DNA from: Streptomyces fradiae
Lineage (GTDB): Bacteria > Actinomycetota > Actinomycetes > Streptomycetales > Streptomycetaceae
Assembly (NCBI RefSeq): GCF_041270065.1
Contig: NZ_CP065958.1
Coordinates: 682,001 to 746,000, forward strand
Length of the DNA: 64,000 bases
Reading direction: 5' to 3'
Shown here: positions 33,986 through 42,112 of the stretch, one piece after another
How positions within the stretch are numbered: the stretch's first letter is position 1
How the letters are laid out: each line of letters starts with the position of its first letter
The notes under the pieces: model-generated
What the model was told of the DNA's origin: nothing
The model's database searches: none
The model's input: the letters and a program-made list of their open reading frames with translations, nothing else
Position numbers and translations under genes: made by a program

Positions 33986-34660
33986 ATGCGCATCTCCGCC
34001 GTCGTGTCCGGCGCCCTGGGCGTGCTGCTCCTCGTCCTCGTGACGGTGGGGTGGTCCCCGTTGCTCTCCTTCGACCGGGAGGTGTCCGACGCCCTGCACC
34101 GCCACGCGGCGGCCCATCCCGGCTTCACCCAGGTCAACCGGATCCTGACGGACTGGGTCTGGGACCCGTGGACGATGCGCGCGCTGACCCTGCTGGCGGT
34201 GGTCTGGCTGCTGCGCCGGGGCGAGCGGCTGCTCGCGCTGTGGATCACCGGCGCCACCCTGCTCGCCTGGCTGCTCCAGCAGGGCCTGAAGACGGCGGTG
34301 GGGCGGGGGCGCCCGCAGTGGCCGGATCCCGTCGACTCGGCGCCGTACGCGGCGTTCCCCTCCGGCCACGCCATGACGGCGGCGGTCGCCTGCGGGCTGC
34401 TGCTCTGGGTGCTGGCGCTGCGCTGGAAGGAGGGGTGGCGGGGCTGGGGCACGCTCGCCGGGGCGGCGGTGGTGTCCGTGCTCGGCGTGGGCTGGACCCG
34501 GGTCTATCTGGGCGTCCACTGGACCTCGGACGTCCTGGCCGGCTGGCTGTTCGGCTGGTGCTGCGCGGCCGTGACGATCATCACGTACCGCCTGGTGGCG
34601 GCGGATGGACCGCCGGCCGCGGAGCCGGGTGCCGGGAGCAGAATGGAAGGCACACGATGA
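33986..34660 (+). CDS. PAP2-family phosphatase
   Basis: A 224-residue membrane lipid phosphatase. The three-part phosphatase signature is present: KTAVGRGRPQ, PSGHAMTA and TRVYLGVHWTSDVLAG, with the catalytic His residues in the second and third parts. About five or six membrane helices are predicted. It should dephosphorylate a lipid phosphate, for example undecaprenyl pyrophosphate or phosphatidate. The ATG at 33986 is chosen; another ATG nine bases upstream is possible. It follows the M56 gene by about 100 bp. Confidence 0.86.
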   Translation: MRISAVVSGALGVLLLVLVTVGWSPLLSFDREVSDALHRHAAAHPGFTQVNRILTDWVWDPWTMRALTLLAVVWLLRRGERLLALWITGATLLAWLLQQGLKTAVGRGRPQWPDPVDSAPYAAFPSGHAMTAAVACGLLLWVLALRWKEGWRGWGTLAGAAVVSVLGVGWTRVYLGVHWTSDVLAGWLFGWCCAAVTIITYRLVAADGPPAAEPGAGSRMEGTR

Positions 34661-34752
34661 AGCCGCCTGTCCTGGACGATCCCCCGCGTCGCCCAGAACA
34701 GACGGCAGGTCCCGCCGCCGGCCACGAGGGCGCGACGACAGGACGCGCTGAG

Positions 34753-34770
34753 TATATTGGCTCGGAGCCA
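34753..34770. promoter_or_regulatory. -10-like TATATT and TetR operator
   Basis: TATATT (34753-34758) abuts the perfect dyad TGGCTC-G-GAGCCA (34758-34770), 20 bp before the TetR ATG. A repressor bound here would cover the transcription start, so autoregulation is likely. Confidence 0.55.
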
Positions 34771-34789
34771 GTCAACGCAGGAGTCCAGC

Positions 34790-35461
34790 ATGTCCCCGCG
34801 TAGCGCATCGGTCAATGAAGAGCTTCGGCGGCGCTCCCGTGACCGGATCCTTGCGGCCACCGTGGACCTCGTCTCGGAGCGCGGTTACGAGGCGACGACC
34901 CTCGGGGACATCGCCGAGCGGGCCGGATCGGCCCGTGGCCTGGTCTCGTACTACTTCCCGGGCAAGCGCCAGCTGCTGCAGTCCGCCGTGCACCGGCTGA
35001 TGCACCGGACCCTGGAGGCGGCCCTGGAGCGCGAGCCGCGCCCGGAGGACGGCCGGGAGCGGCTCGCCCGGGCGATCGACGCGATCCTGGGGCTCGCCGA
35101 GGAGCGGCCGGTGCTCATGCGGACGCACATGGCGGGGATCCTGCAGGCGGAGGGTTTCGTGCGCTGTCCGGAGCAGCAGCGGCTCGCGACGCTGCTGCGG
35201 GACACCGTCGAGCGGTACGGCTCCGAGGACGTGGAGACCGACTACCCGCTGCTGCGGGCGCTGCTCATGGGCGCGGTGTTCGCGCTGCTGCTGCCGGGGG
35301 CGCCGATGCCGGCGGCCCGGCTGCGCGCGGAGCTGTTCCAGCGGTACGGCCTGGACTGGGAGCTCGGCGTGCCGCCGGGCGGGGGTCCGCCCGGCGGCAC
35401 GCGTGCGATCGGTCCGTTGCCGGCGAGGGTCGGACGTCAGTCCTCGAAGTCCTCGAAGTAG
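34790..35461 (+). CDS. TetR/AcrR family transcriptional regulator
   Basis: A 223-residue repressor. The N-terminal HTH is complete (RILAATVDLVSERGYEATTL, then AGSARGLVSYYFPGKRQLL, about residues 19-65), followed by a helical ligand domain with MRTHMAGILQAEGF. The ATG at 34790 is preceded by a weak ribosome binding site. The last 25 bp overlap tail to tail with the LVIVD gene, so the Ser/Lys-rich end of this protein is encoded opposite the Glu/Asp/Phe end of the other. No target gene is adjacent on the same strand. Confidence 0.87.
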   Translation: MSPRSASVNEELRRRSRDRILAATVDLVSERGYEATTLGDIAERAGSARGLVSYYFPGKRQLLQSAVHRLMHRTLEAALEREPRPEDGRERLARAIDAILGLAEERPVLMRTHMAGILQAEGFVRCPEQQRLATLLRDTVERYGSEDVETDYPLLRALLMGAVFALLLPGAPMPAARLRAELFQRYGLDWELGVPPGGGPPGGTRAIGPLPARVGRQSSKSSK

Positions 35462-36948
35462 TCCGGCTGGGTCTGGACGTTGAGTTCGTCCATCCGGATC
35501 CGCTGCGCCTTGTCGGTGCGCTTGTCGCTGAGCTTCAGCACGTCGAAGCCCTTGACCAGGTCGTTCGAGTAGATGAAGCCGTTGTAGTAGTAGGCGGACC
35601 AGGAACCGCCGCCGACCAGGGTGGTGTCGGAGATCGGGCCGCGCTCGAAGTACGCGATCTCCTTCGGCCGGCGGGAGTCGGTGAAGTCCCAGACGGAGAT
35701 GCCGCCCTGGTACCAGGCCTGGACCATGATGTCCTTGCCCCTGACCGGGATCAGCGAGCCGTTGTGGGCGACACAGTTCTCGGTGTCGGCCTGGTGGCGC
35801 GGGATCTTGAAGTAGCTGCGGAAGACCAGCTTGCGCTTGTCGCCCTTGCTGACGATGTCGTAGATGCCGTCCGCGCCGCGGTTCGGGCCGACGGCCGCGT
35901 TGCAGGTGGCCGCGCCGCCGCCGCCGAGCTCGTCGGTGAAGACGACCTTGTCGGCCTTCTGGTTGAAGGTCGCGGAGTGCCAGAACGCGAAGTTGACGTT
36001 GTCCTGGACCCGGTCGATCACCCGGGGCTGCTCGGGGTTCTTGATGTCGAACAGGATGCCGTCGCCCATGCAGGCGCCGGCGGCCAGGTCCTTGCCGGGG
36101 AGCACGGTGATGTCGTGGCAGCCGGTGGTCTTGGAGACGCCCGGGTTGGTGGGCGCGCCGGGGTTGCCGCCGCCGTCGGGGCCCTCGCCGGGGAACAGCA
36201 CGGGGAAGCCGACGACCTTGGCCTGCTCGGGAGCGTTGCGCGGGACCTTGATCACGGAGATGCCGTCGTGCGGGGGCTGGCAGTCCGGGAACGCGGCGTT
36301 GGGCGAGTAGGAGGAGACGTAGATGTACACGTTCCCGCGGTCGGGCACCAGGGTGTGGGTGTGCGAGCCGCAGGAGGTCTCGACGGCGGCGACGTACTTC
36401 GGGTTGGCGATGTCGCTGATGTCGAAGATCTTCATGCCCTCCCAGGATTCCTTCACCGAGGCGGGCTGCGACGTGCTGGCGCAGGAGTTGTCGCTTCGGG
36501 AGGAGTCAGTGGAGAGGAAGAGCAGGTTGCCGGAGACCGACACGTCGTTCTGTGATCCGGGGCAGAGCACCTGGGTGACGGTCTTCGGGGCCTTCGGGTT
36601 GCTGATGTCGAAGATCCGGAAGCCGTCGTAGTTCCCGGCGAAGGCGTACTTGCCTTGGAACGCCAGGTCCGAGTTGGTGCCCTTGAGGGCGTCCTTGGGG
36701 ATGTTGACGAGATGTTCGATGTTGGCGCTGTGGACGATCTCGTCCACGCCGGGTATCTCACCGTTGGCGATGGCGGCACGGGCGTCGGCCGCCTGCTCCG
36801 CGGTGACGTCGTTCCGCACGGGCGCGTCGCCCGGGTCGGGTGTGGCGGCCGCGGGTCCTGCGGCGAGCAGTCCGATCAGCAGCCCCGCCACGGCGGTCGC
36901 CGCGCCCAGGCCTCTGATCCGTGCACGCGGGGTACTCGTGGTACGCAC
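35437..36948 (-). CDS. Secreted LVIVD-repeat beta-propeller protein
   Basis: A 503-residue exported protein. A Sec-type signal peptide with basic N-region, hydrophobic core (GLGAATAVAGLLIGLLAAG) and an AAATP-like cleavage region is followed by LVIVD repeats such as GFRIFDISNPKAPKTV, GMKIFDISDIANPKYV and GISVWDFTDSRRPKEI, which form a propeller. Several Cys pairs fit an extracellular location. Function is unknown; the propeller suggests a binding scaffold. The GTG at 36948 with GGACGGAG upstream is the likely start. It diverges from the DUF305 lipoprotein. Confidence 0.82.
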   Translation of the reverse strand: MRTTSTPRARIRGLGAATAVAGLLIGLLAAGPAAATPDPGDAPVRNDVTAEQAADARAAIANGEIPGVDEIVHSANIEHLVNIPKDALKGTNSDLAFQGKYAFAGNYDGFRIFDISNPKAPKTVTQVLCPGSQNDVSVSGNLLFLSTDSSRSDNSCASTSQPASVKESWEGMKIFDISDIANPKYVAAVETSCGSHTHTLVPDRGNVYIYVSSYSPNAAFPDCQPPHDGISVIKVPRNAPEQAKVVGFPVLFPGEGPDGGGNPGAPTNPGVSKTTGCHDITVLPGKDLAAGACMGDGILFDIKNPEQPRVIDRVQDNVNFAFWHSATFNQKADKVVFTDELGGGGAATCNAAVGPNRGADGIYDIVSKGDKRKLVFRSYFKIPRHQADTENCVAHNGSLIPVRGKDIMVQAWYQGGISVWDFTDSRRPKEIAYFERGPISDTTLVGGGSWSAYYYNGFIYSNDLVKGFDVLKLSDKRTDKAQRIRMDELNVQTQPDYFEDFED

Positions 36949-37083
36949 GAAGTCACTCCGTCCTCTCTGGATCTCGTTCGCAGTTGAACGACGGATGGAC
37001 CCCGGCAGTATCTTCCTTAGCGTGCACATCTCAACAGATGGCAACAGAGAAGTAATGCGTTTTCCTCGAACCGCCGCCGTTGA

Positions 37084-37116
37084 CCGAGTGACCGAAGTTG
37101 TCCGAGTGACCGAAGT
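37084..37116. repeat. 18-bp-spaced direct repeat upstream of the DUF305 gene
   Basis: CCGAGTGACCGAAGT occurs at 37084-37098 and again at 37102-37116, followed by a third partial CCGAAGTG. They lie in the untranslated region if the TTG at 37142 is the start. They could be regulator half-sites spaced by two helical turns. Confidence 0.5.
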
Positions 37117-37141
37117 CGCCGAAGTGCCTTGGGAGGTCGCG

Positions 37142-37801
37142 TTGTCGAACCACCGTGTCCGTGGTGCCCTCGCCGTGCTGCTCGCCGCCTGTGCCGTATT
37201 CGCCCTGGGAGCCTGCGAGTCGGGGTCCGACGAGAACAAGCCGGTTTCCGGATCCGGGAGTTCGGGGAAGAACCCGGCGATCGTGGCACCCGGCAAGCCC
37301 GGTGAGCCCGCCCGGCGGGTCTCGCCGGAGGAGGCGGCCCGGATGATGCCGGACGAGCGCCCCAACGGCGCCGACTACAGCTATGTGCAGATGATGATCG
37401 AGCACCACCGTCAGGCCCTCACCATGACCGCGCTCGCCCCGCAGCGCGCGAAGGACCCGCAGGTCCGCAAGGTCGCCGAGCGGATCTCGGCGGCGCAGGG
37501 GCCGGAGATCGGGGCGATGGAGGGCTGGCTGAAGAACAACGGCGGTCCGCGTCCGACGACCGGCCATGACCACCACACCATGCCGGGCATGGCGACCGAG
37601 GCGCAGCTCGCGCAGCTGCGGGGCGCCAAGGGGGCGGCCTTCGACAGCCTGTTCCTGAAGCTGATGATCACCCACCACGACGGGGCGATCACGATGGCGG
37701 CGGACGTGCTGAGCCAGGGCAACAACGTGCTCGTGGAGGAGATGGCGAGCGATGTGATCGCGCAGCAGTCGGCCGAGATCGACCGGATGCGGTCGCTGTA
37801 G
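37142..37801 (+). CDS. DUF305 domain lipoprotein
   Basis: A 219-residue lipoprotein. The N-terminus has a lipoprotein signal ending in the lipobox LGAC (Cys about residue 21), then a polar linker. The DUF305 domain contains paired His motifs: MMIEHHRQALTMT and, later, MITHHDGAITMA, with a HDHHTMPGM segment between. These ferritin-like four-helix proteins are thought to bind copper or other metals. The TTG at 37142 follows a perfect GGGAGG; an ATG at 37055 would add 29 residues lacking signal features. It diverges from the LVIVD gene. Confidence 0.82.
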   Translation: MSNHRVRGALAVLLAACAVFALGACESGSDENKPVSGSGSSGKNPAIVAPGKPGEPARRVSPEEAARMMPDERPNGADYSYVQMMIEHHRQALTMTALAPQRAKDPQVRKVAERISAAQGPEIGAMEGWLKNNGGPRPTTGHDHHTMPGMATEAQLAQLRGAKGAAFDSLFLKLMITHHDGAITMAADVLSQGNNVLVEEMASDVIAQQSAEIDRMRSL

Positions 37802-37818
37802 GGGCCGGCTCGGGGGCT

Positions 37819-37844
37819 CGGGGTCAGCCGATCGGTTGACCCCG
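37819..37844 (+). terminator. Hairpin terminator after the DUF305 gene
   Basis: A perfect 8-bp stem, CGGGGTCA with TGACCCCG, and a ten-base, partly self-complementary loop, 18 bp beyond the stop codon. Confidence 0.65.
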
Positions 37845-37989
37845 TGGTCGGCCGGGCGGCCGCCGGGAACGGGCCGGCGGGCGGAGTCGCCTCCAGGGGT
37901 ACGGGGCCGAGGATGGAGCAGGGGCCGCGCACCGGCCCTCGCCGCACCGTCCCGACGGCCCCGAACCCTGATCCCCGAGGAGCCCCCAC

Positions 37990-38589
37990 ATGCCCGGTCC
38001 CGCCGACCTGAGCCTGCTCGCCGCCGCCCGCCGGGGCGATCCGGCCGCGGTGCGCGCCGCGCTCGACGCGGGCGCCCGCGTCGAGGCCCGGGACGAGGAG
38101 CTGCGCACCCCGCTGCTGCTCGCCGCGCTTGGCGACCATGTGGCGGCGGCCCGCGAGCTGGTGGCGGCCGGCGCGGACGTGAACGCGCAGGACGCCCGGC
38201 ACGACAGTGCGTGGCTGGTCACCGGTGTGACCGGCAGCGTGGCGATGATGCGCGCGCTGCTGGCCGCCGATCCGGGCCCGGACCTGAAGCTGCGCAACCG
38301 CTTCGGCGGCATCAGCCTCGTCCCGGCCGCCGAGCGCGGCCACGTCGCCTATGTCCAGGCGTTGCTGCGGGAGACCGACATCGACGTCGACCACGTCAAC
38401 GACCTGGGCTGGACGGCCCTCCTGGAGGCGGTCATCCTCGGCGACGGCGGCCGCGCCCACCAGAAGGTGGTGGCGCTGCTGCTCGCCGCCGGCGCCGACC
38501 GGAGCCTCGCGGACGCCGAAGGCGTCACCGCGCTCGCCCACGCCGGGCGCCGCGGCTTCACGGAGATCGCCGATCTGTTGCGGGGCTGA
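37990..38589 (+). CDS. Ankyrin repeat protein
   Basis: A 199-residue soluble protein made of about five ankyrin repeats. Examples are AARRGDPAAVRAALDAGARV, LLLAALGDHVAAARELVAAG and LLAAGADRSLADAEGVTALA, each showing the helix-turn-helix and hairpin pattern. Such domains mediate protein-protein contacts; the partner is unknown. No signal peptide. It begins about 190 bp after the DUF305 gene, behind its terminator, and converges with the ArsR-type gene. Confidence 0.85.
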   Translation: MPGPADLSLLAAARRGDPAAVRAALDAGARVEARDEELRTPLLLAALGDHVAAARELVAAGADVNAQDARHDSAWLVTGVTGSVAMMRALLAADPGPDLKLRNRFGGISLVPAAERGHVAYVQALLRETDIDVDHVNDLGWTALLEAVILGDGGRAHQKVVALLLAAGADRSLADAEGVTALAHAGRRGFTEIADLLRG

Positions 38590-38593
38590 GGTT

Positions 38594-38986
38594 CTACTCC
38601 TCGCCCAGGCGGGCGGACTGGGCCTCGGTGGCGGTGAGGATGCTGTCCAGGAGGCCCGGGAAGAGGGCTTCGAGGTCGTCGCGGCGGAGGGTGTTGAGCT
38701 TGGTCGTGCCGCGGTAGAGCTGGCGGACCACGCCGCTCTCGCGCAGGACGCGGAAGTGGTGGGTGGTGGTCGACTTGGTGACCGGCAGGACGAAGGACGA
38801 GCAGGCGAACTCCTCGCCCTCGCCGCGGACCATGTCCCGGACGATCCGGAGCCGGACCGCGTCGGAGAGGGCGTGGAGCACGGCTTCGAGGCGGATCTCG
38901 GCGCGCTCGGGGTGCTCCAGGACCCGGGGGTTGGTCGCGGTGGTCACGGCGGCGGCTCCACGGCTGTCGGGGTCGGGGGACTTCAT
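38594..38986 (-). CDS. ArsR-type winged-helix regulator
   Basis: A 130-residue repressor. The winged helix contains LSDAVRLRIVRDMV, then KSTTTHHFRVLRESGVVRQ, the recognition helix of ArsR-family proteins. A Cys in EEFACSSF lies close to the DNA-binding domain, but no full CXC metal site is visible. The ATG at 38986 sits next to a perfect dyad. The gene diverges from an old yellow enzyme family reductase, which it probably represses; family members in this arrangement often respond to electrophiles or redox signals (inference). Confidence 0.85.
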   Translation of the reverse strand: MKSPDPDSRGAAAVTTATNPRVLEHPERAEIRLEAVLHALSDAVRLRIVRDMVRGEGEEFACSSFVLPVTKSTTTHHFRVLRESGVVRQLYRGTTKLNTLRRDDLEALFPGLLDSILTATEAQSARLGEE

Positions 38987-38988
38987 TG

Positions 38989-39038
38989 TACGAGAGTTCT
39001 CGTAGTTTGACAGGTGCCGTACTACGATGCGTATCGTA
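38989..39038. promoter_or_regulatory. Two operators around a TTGACA promoter (ArsR/OYE divergon)
   Basis: The perfect dyads TACGAGA-GT-TCTCGTA (38989-39004) and TACGAT-GCGT-ATCGTA (39023-39038) have centres 34 bp apart. A consensus -35 TTGACA lies between them at 39007-39012 on the plus strand, directed to the reductase gene. The shared TACGA half-site suggests one regulator binds both. Confidence 0.7.
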
Positions 39039-39086
39039 CGAGCGTCAGTCCGAGGCAGCATCCGTCACGCCGACGAGGAGTCCGTC

Positions 39087-40172
39087 ATGAGCGCCGCCCT
39101 GTTCGAGCCCTTCACCCTGCGGTCCGTCACCATGCCCCATCGGGTCTGGATGGCCCCGATGTGCCAGTACTCGGCGGAGCCGACGGGTCCGGGCGCCGGC
39201 GTCGCGGGCGACTGGCACTTCGCGCACTACGCCTCCCGGGCCACCGGCGGCGCCGGGCTGATCCTGGTCGAGGCGACGGCGGTCGCCCCCGAGGGCCGGA
39301 TCAGCCCCTTCGACCTCGGGCTCTGGGACGACGCGCAGATCGAGGGCCTGCGCCGGATCGCCGCGTTCCTGACGGAGCACGGCACCGTGCCGGGCATCCA
39401 GATCGGTCACGCCGGGCGCAAGGCCGCCACCAAGCAGCCCTGGGAGGGCCGAGGGCCGGTCGACCCCGCCACCGGCCTCGGCTGGCAGCCGGTCGGCCCG
39501 AGCCCGGTCGCCTACGCCGACGACCACCAGGTGCCGACCGAGCTGACGGTCGACCAGATCCGTGCCGTCACCGAGCGGTTCGCCGACTCCGCCCGGCGCG
39601 CGCTCGCCGCCGGCTTCCAGGTCCTGGAGGTGCACGGCGCCCACGGCTATCTGATCGGCGAGTTCCTCTCCCCGCACAGCAACCGCCGCACCGACGCCTA
39701 CGGCGGCTCCTTCGAGAACCGCACCCGGCTCGCCCTGGAGGTCGTCGACGCCGTGCGCGCCGTCTGGCCCGAGGAACTGCCGCTGTTCTTCCGGATCTCG
39801 GCCACCGACTGGCTGGATGAGCAGGGCTGGACGGCGGAGGAGACCGTGCGCTTCGCCGCCCTGCTGCGCGAGCACGGCGTCGACCTGCTCGACGTGTCCA
39901 CCGGCGGCAACGGCGGCCCGGCCCGGATCCCGGTCGGCCCCGGCTACCAGGTGCCCTTCGCCGCCCGCGTCAAGGCGGAGACCGGGCTGCCGGTCGCGGC
40001 CGTCGGCCTGATCACGGAGAGCGAGCAGGCCGAGAAGATCGTCGCCAACGGCGAGGCGGACGCCGTGCTCCTCGGCCGCGAGCTGCTGCGGGACGCCTCC
40101 TGGCCGCGCCGCGCGGCCCGTGAACTGGGCGCCGAGATCTCCGCGCCCGCGCCGTACGGCTGGGCGATCTGA
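39087..40172 (+). CDS. NADH:flavin oxidoreductase (old yellow enzyme, YqjM-like)
   Basis: A 361-residue FMN-dependent ene-reductase. Family features are APMCQYSAE, which carries the YqjM-type regulatory Cys, QIGHAGRKA, the active-site HGAHGYLIGEFLSPHSNRR region (residues about 190-208) and late GREL. It reduces activated C=C bonds with NAD(P)H. Length fits the YqjM class. It diverges from an ArsR-type regulator, with two dyads and a strong -35 element between the genes, so it is likely induced by the compounds it detoxifies. Confidence 0.9.
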   Translation: MSAALFEPFTLRSVTMPHRVWMAPMCQYSAEPTGPGAGVAGDWHFAHYASRATGGAGLILVEATAVAPEGRISPFDLGLWDDAQIEGLRRIAAFLTEHGTVPGIQIGHAGRKAATKQPWEGRGPVDPATGLGWQPVGPSPVAYADDHQVPTELTVDQIRAVTERFADSARRALAAGFQVLEVHGAHGYLIGEFLSPHSNRRTDAYGGSFENRTRLALEVVDAVRAVWPEELPLFFRISATDWLDEQGWTAEETVRFAALLREHGVDLLDVSTGGNGGPARIPVGPGYQVPFAARVKAETGLPVAAVGLITESEQAEKIVANGEADAVLLGRELLRDASWPRRAARELGAEISAPAPYGWAI

Positions 40173-40212
40173 GCCCGCCAACACGCCTCTGACCAGGGGC
40201 GGAGCAGGCTCC

Positions 40213-40269
40213 GGACGCCGTTGTCCGTGGTGGGGTGCAGACTGGCCCGTATCCGCGACAACGGCGTCC
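40213..40269. repeat. 13-bp inverted repeat before the BNR gene
   Basis: GGACGCCGTTGTC at 40213-40225 and its exact complement GACAACGGCGTCC at 40257-40269, 31 bp apart. The right arm ends just before the GGAGG ribosome binding site of the next gene. It could be an operator pair or an mRNA hairpin. Confidence 0.7.
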
Positions 40270-40282
40270 TGGAGGTGTCGGC

Positions 40283-41368
40283 ATGACCGACGTAGTACTG
40301 ACCGTGGGCACCCGCAAGGGGCTCTTCATCGGCCGCGGGCGAGACGGCCGATGGGAGTTCGACGCCCCCCACTTCAACGCGCAGGCGATCTATTCGATCG
40401 GGATCGACACCCGGGGTGATCGCCCGAGAATCCTGGTCGGCGGGGACAGCTCCCACTGGGGCCCCTCCGTCTTCCACTCCGACGACCTCGGCGCGAGCTG
40501 GACCGAGCCGCCCCGGCCGGCGGTCAAGTTCCCGCAGGGCACCGGGGCTTCACTGGAGCGGGTGTGGCAGCTCCATCCGGCACCCGCGCACTCTCCCGGC
40601 GTCGTGTACGCGGGGACGGAGCCGGCCGCGCTCTTCAGGTCGGCCGACGGCGGCGAGTCCTTCGAGCTGGTGCGCCCGCTGTGGGAGCACCCGACCCGGG
40701 ACCGCTGGGTGCCGGGCGGGGGCGGCGAGGCGGTGCACACGGTGGTCACCGACGCCCGGGACCCGGACGCGGTGACGGTGGCGGTGTCGACCGCCGGCGT
40801 CTTCCGGTCCCGGGACGGCGGCGCGAGCTGGGACCCGGCCAACCAGGGGGTGTCGGCGGTCTTCCTACCCGATCCGAACCCCGAGTTCGGGCAGTGCGTG
40901 CACAAGATCGCCCAGGACGCCGGGGACCTGGACCGGCTGTATCTGCAGAACCACTGGGGCGTCTTCCGCAGCGACGACGCAGGCGGCCGGTGGACGGACA
41001 TCGGCGAGGGGCTGCCGTCCGACTTCGGCTTCGCGGTCGCCGCCCACCCCCACCGCCCGGACACCGCCTATGTGTTCCCGATCAACGCGGACGCCGACCG
41101 GGTGCCGGCCGGCCGCCGCTGCCGGGTCTACCGGACCACGGACGCGGGGGCGAGCTGGGAGCCGCTGTCCAAGGGCCTGCCGGAGGGCGATCACTACGGG
41201 ACGGTGCTGCGCGACGCGCTGTGCACGGACGACGCCGACCCGGCCGGGATCTACTTCGGCAATCGCAACGGCGAGGTGTACGCGAGCGCGGACGACGGGG
41301 ACAGCTGGCAACTGCTCGCCGAGCACCTGCCGGACGTGCTGTGCGTACGGGCGGCGGTGATCGGCTGA
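40283..41368 (+). CDS. BNR/sialidase-like beta-propeller protein
   Basis: A 361-residue propeller of the exo-alpha-sialidase/VPS10-like group. Asp-box (BNR) repeats are visible: HSDDLGASWTE, RSADGGESFEL, RSRDGGASWDP, RSDDAGGRWTD, RTTDAGASWEP and ASADDGDSWQL. No signal peptide is present, so it may be cytoplasmic and need not be a sialidase; the conserved Arg triad is not evident. An unusual inverted repeat lies immediately upstream, whose arms end near the GGAGG ribosome binding site. Confidence 0.83.
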   Translation: MTDVVLTVGTRKGLFIGRGRDGRWEFDAPHFNAQAIYSIGIDTRGDRPRILVGGDSSHWGPSVFHSDDLGASWTEPPRPAVKFPQGTGASLERVWQLHPAPAHSPGVVYAGTEPAALFRSADGGESFELVRPLWEHPTRDRWVPGGGGEAVHTVVTDARDPDAVTVAVSTAGVFRSRDGGASWDPANQGVSAVFLPDPNPEFGQCVHKIAQDAGDLDRLYLQNHWGVFRSDDAGGRWTDIGEGLPSDFGFAVAAHPHRPDTAYVFPINADADRVPAGRRCRVYRTTDAGASWEPLSKGLPEGDHYGTVLRDALCTDDADPAGIYFGNRNGEVYASADDGDSWQLLAEHLPDVLCVRAAVIG

Positions 41369-41434
41369 GCAGGGGGGATCGGGGTCCGGCGGCGGTCGGG
41401 CGGCGTTGTCGGTGTGCGCCAGTAGAGTGACGGC

Positions 41435-42112
41435 GTGGCAGCAAGACCGTTGAACGAAATCGTCGAGGCCGGCTGGGCGAACGCCCTTGCGCCGGTGGCC
41501 GAACGCATCGCCGCGATGGGCGACTTCCTGCGCCAGGAGATCGCCGCGGGGCGGACCTACCTCCCGTCGGGGGCGAACGTCCTGAGGGCGTTCCAGCAGC
41601 CCTTCGACGAGGTGCGGGTCCTCATCGTCGGCCAGGACCCCTATCCCACCCCCGGCCATGCCGTCGGGCTCAGTTTCTCGGTGGCTCCGGAGGTGTACCC
41701 GCTGCCGCCGAGCCTGGAGAACATCTTCCGGGAGATGAACACCGATCTGGGCCTCCCCCGGCCCTCGAACGGTGATCTGACCCCGTGGACCCGGCAGGGC
41801 GTCCTGCTCCTGAACAGGGCGCTCACCACGGCCCCGCGCCGTCCGGCGGCGCACCGGGACAAGGGCTGGGAGGCCGTCACCGAGCAGGCCATCCGGGCGC
41901 TCGCCGCGCGCGGGAAGCCGCTGGTGTCGGTGCTGTGGGGGCGGGACGCGCGCAATCTGCGCCCGCTCCTCGGCAATCTCCCGGCCATCGAGTCCTCGCA
42001 CCCCTCGCCGATGTCCGCCGACCGCGGCTTCTTCGGCTCCCGTCCGTTCAGCCGCACCAACGAGCTGCTGCTCCGGCAGGGCGCCCAGCCGGTGGACTGG
42101 CAGCTGCCGTGA
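41435..42112 (+). CDS. ung: Uracil-DNA glycosylase
   Basis: A 225-residue family 1 UDG, which removes uracil from DNA as the first step of base-excision repair. The water-activating motif is [17 protein letters not shown] with catalytic Asp68, and the minor-groove loop is [20 protein letters not shown] with the catalytic His. The start is GTG at 41435. Its stop codon overlaps the start of the BadF-type kinase by four bases (GTGA), so the two genes are coupled. Confidence 0.95.
   Translation: MAARPLNEIVEAGWANALAPVAERIAAMGDFLRQEIAAGRTYLPSGANVLRAFQQPFDEVRVLIVGQDPYPTPGHAVGLSFSVAPEVYPLPPSLENIFREMNTDLGLPRPSNGDLTPWTRQGVLLLNRALTTAPRRPAAHRDKGWEAVTEQAIRALAARGKPLVSVLWGRDARNLRPLLGNLPAIESSHPSPMSADRGFFGSRPFSRTNELLLRQGAQPVDWQLP

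Noticed and set aside
37055..37141. ATG start for the DUF305 protein
   Set aside because: It would place 29 polar residues ahead of a clear lipoprotein signal; the TTG at 37142 has a better ribosome binding site.
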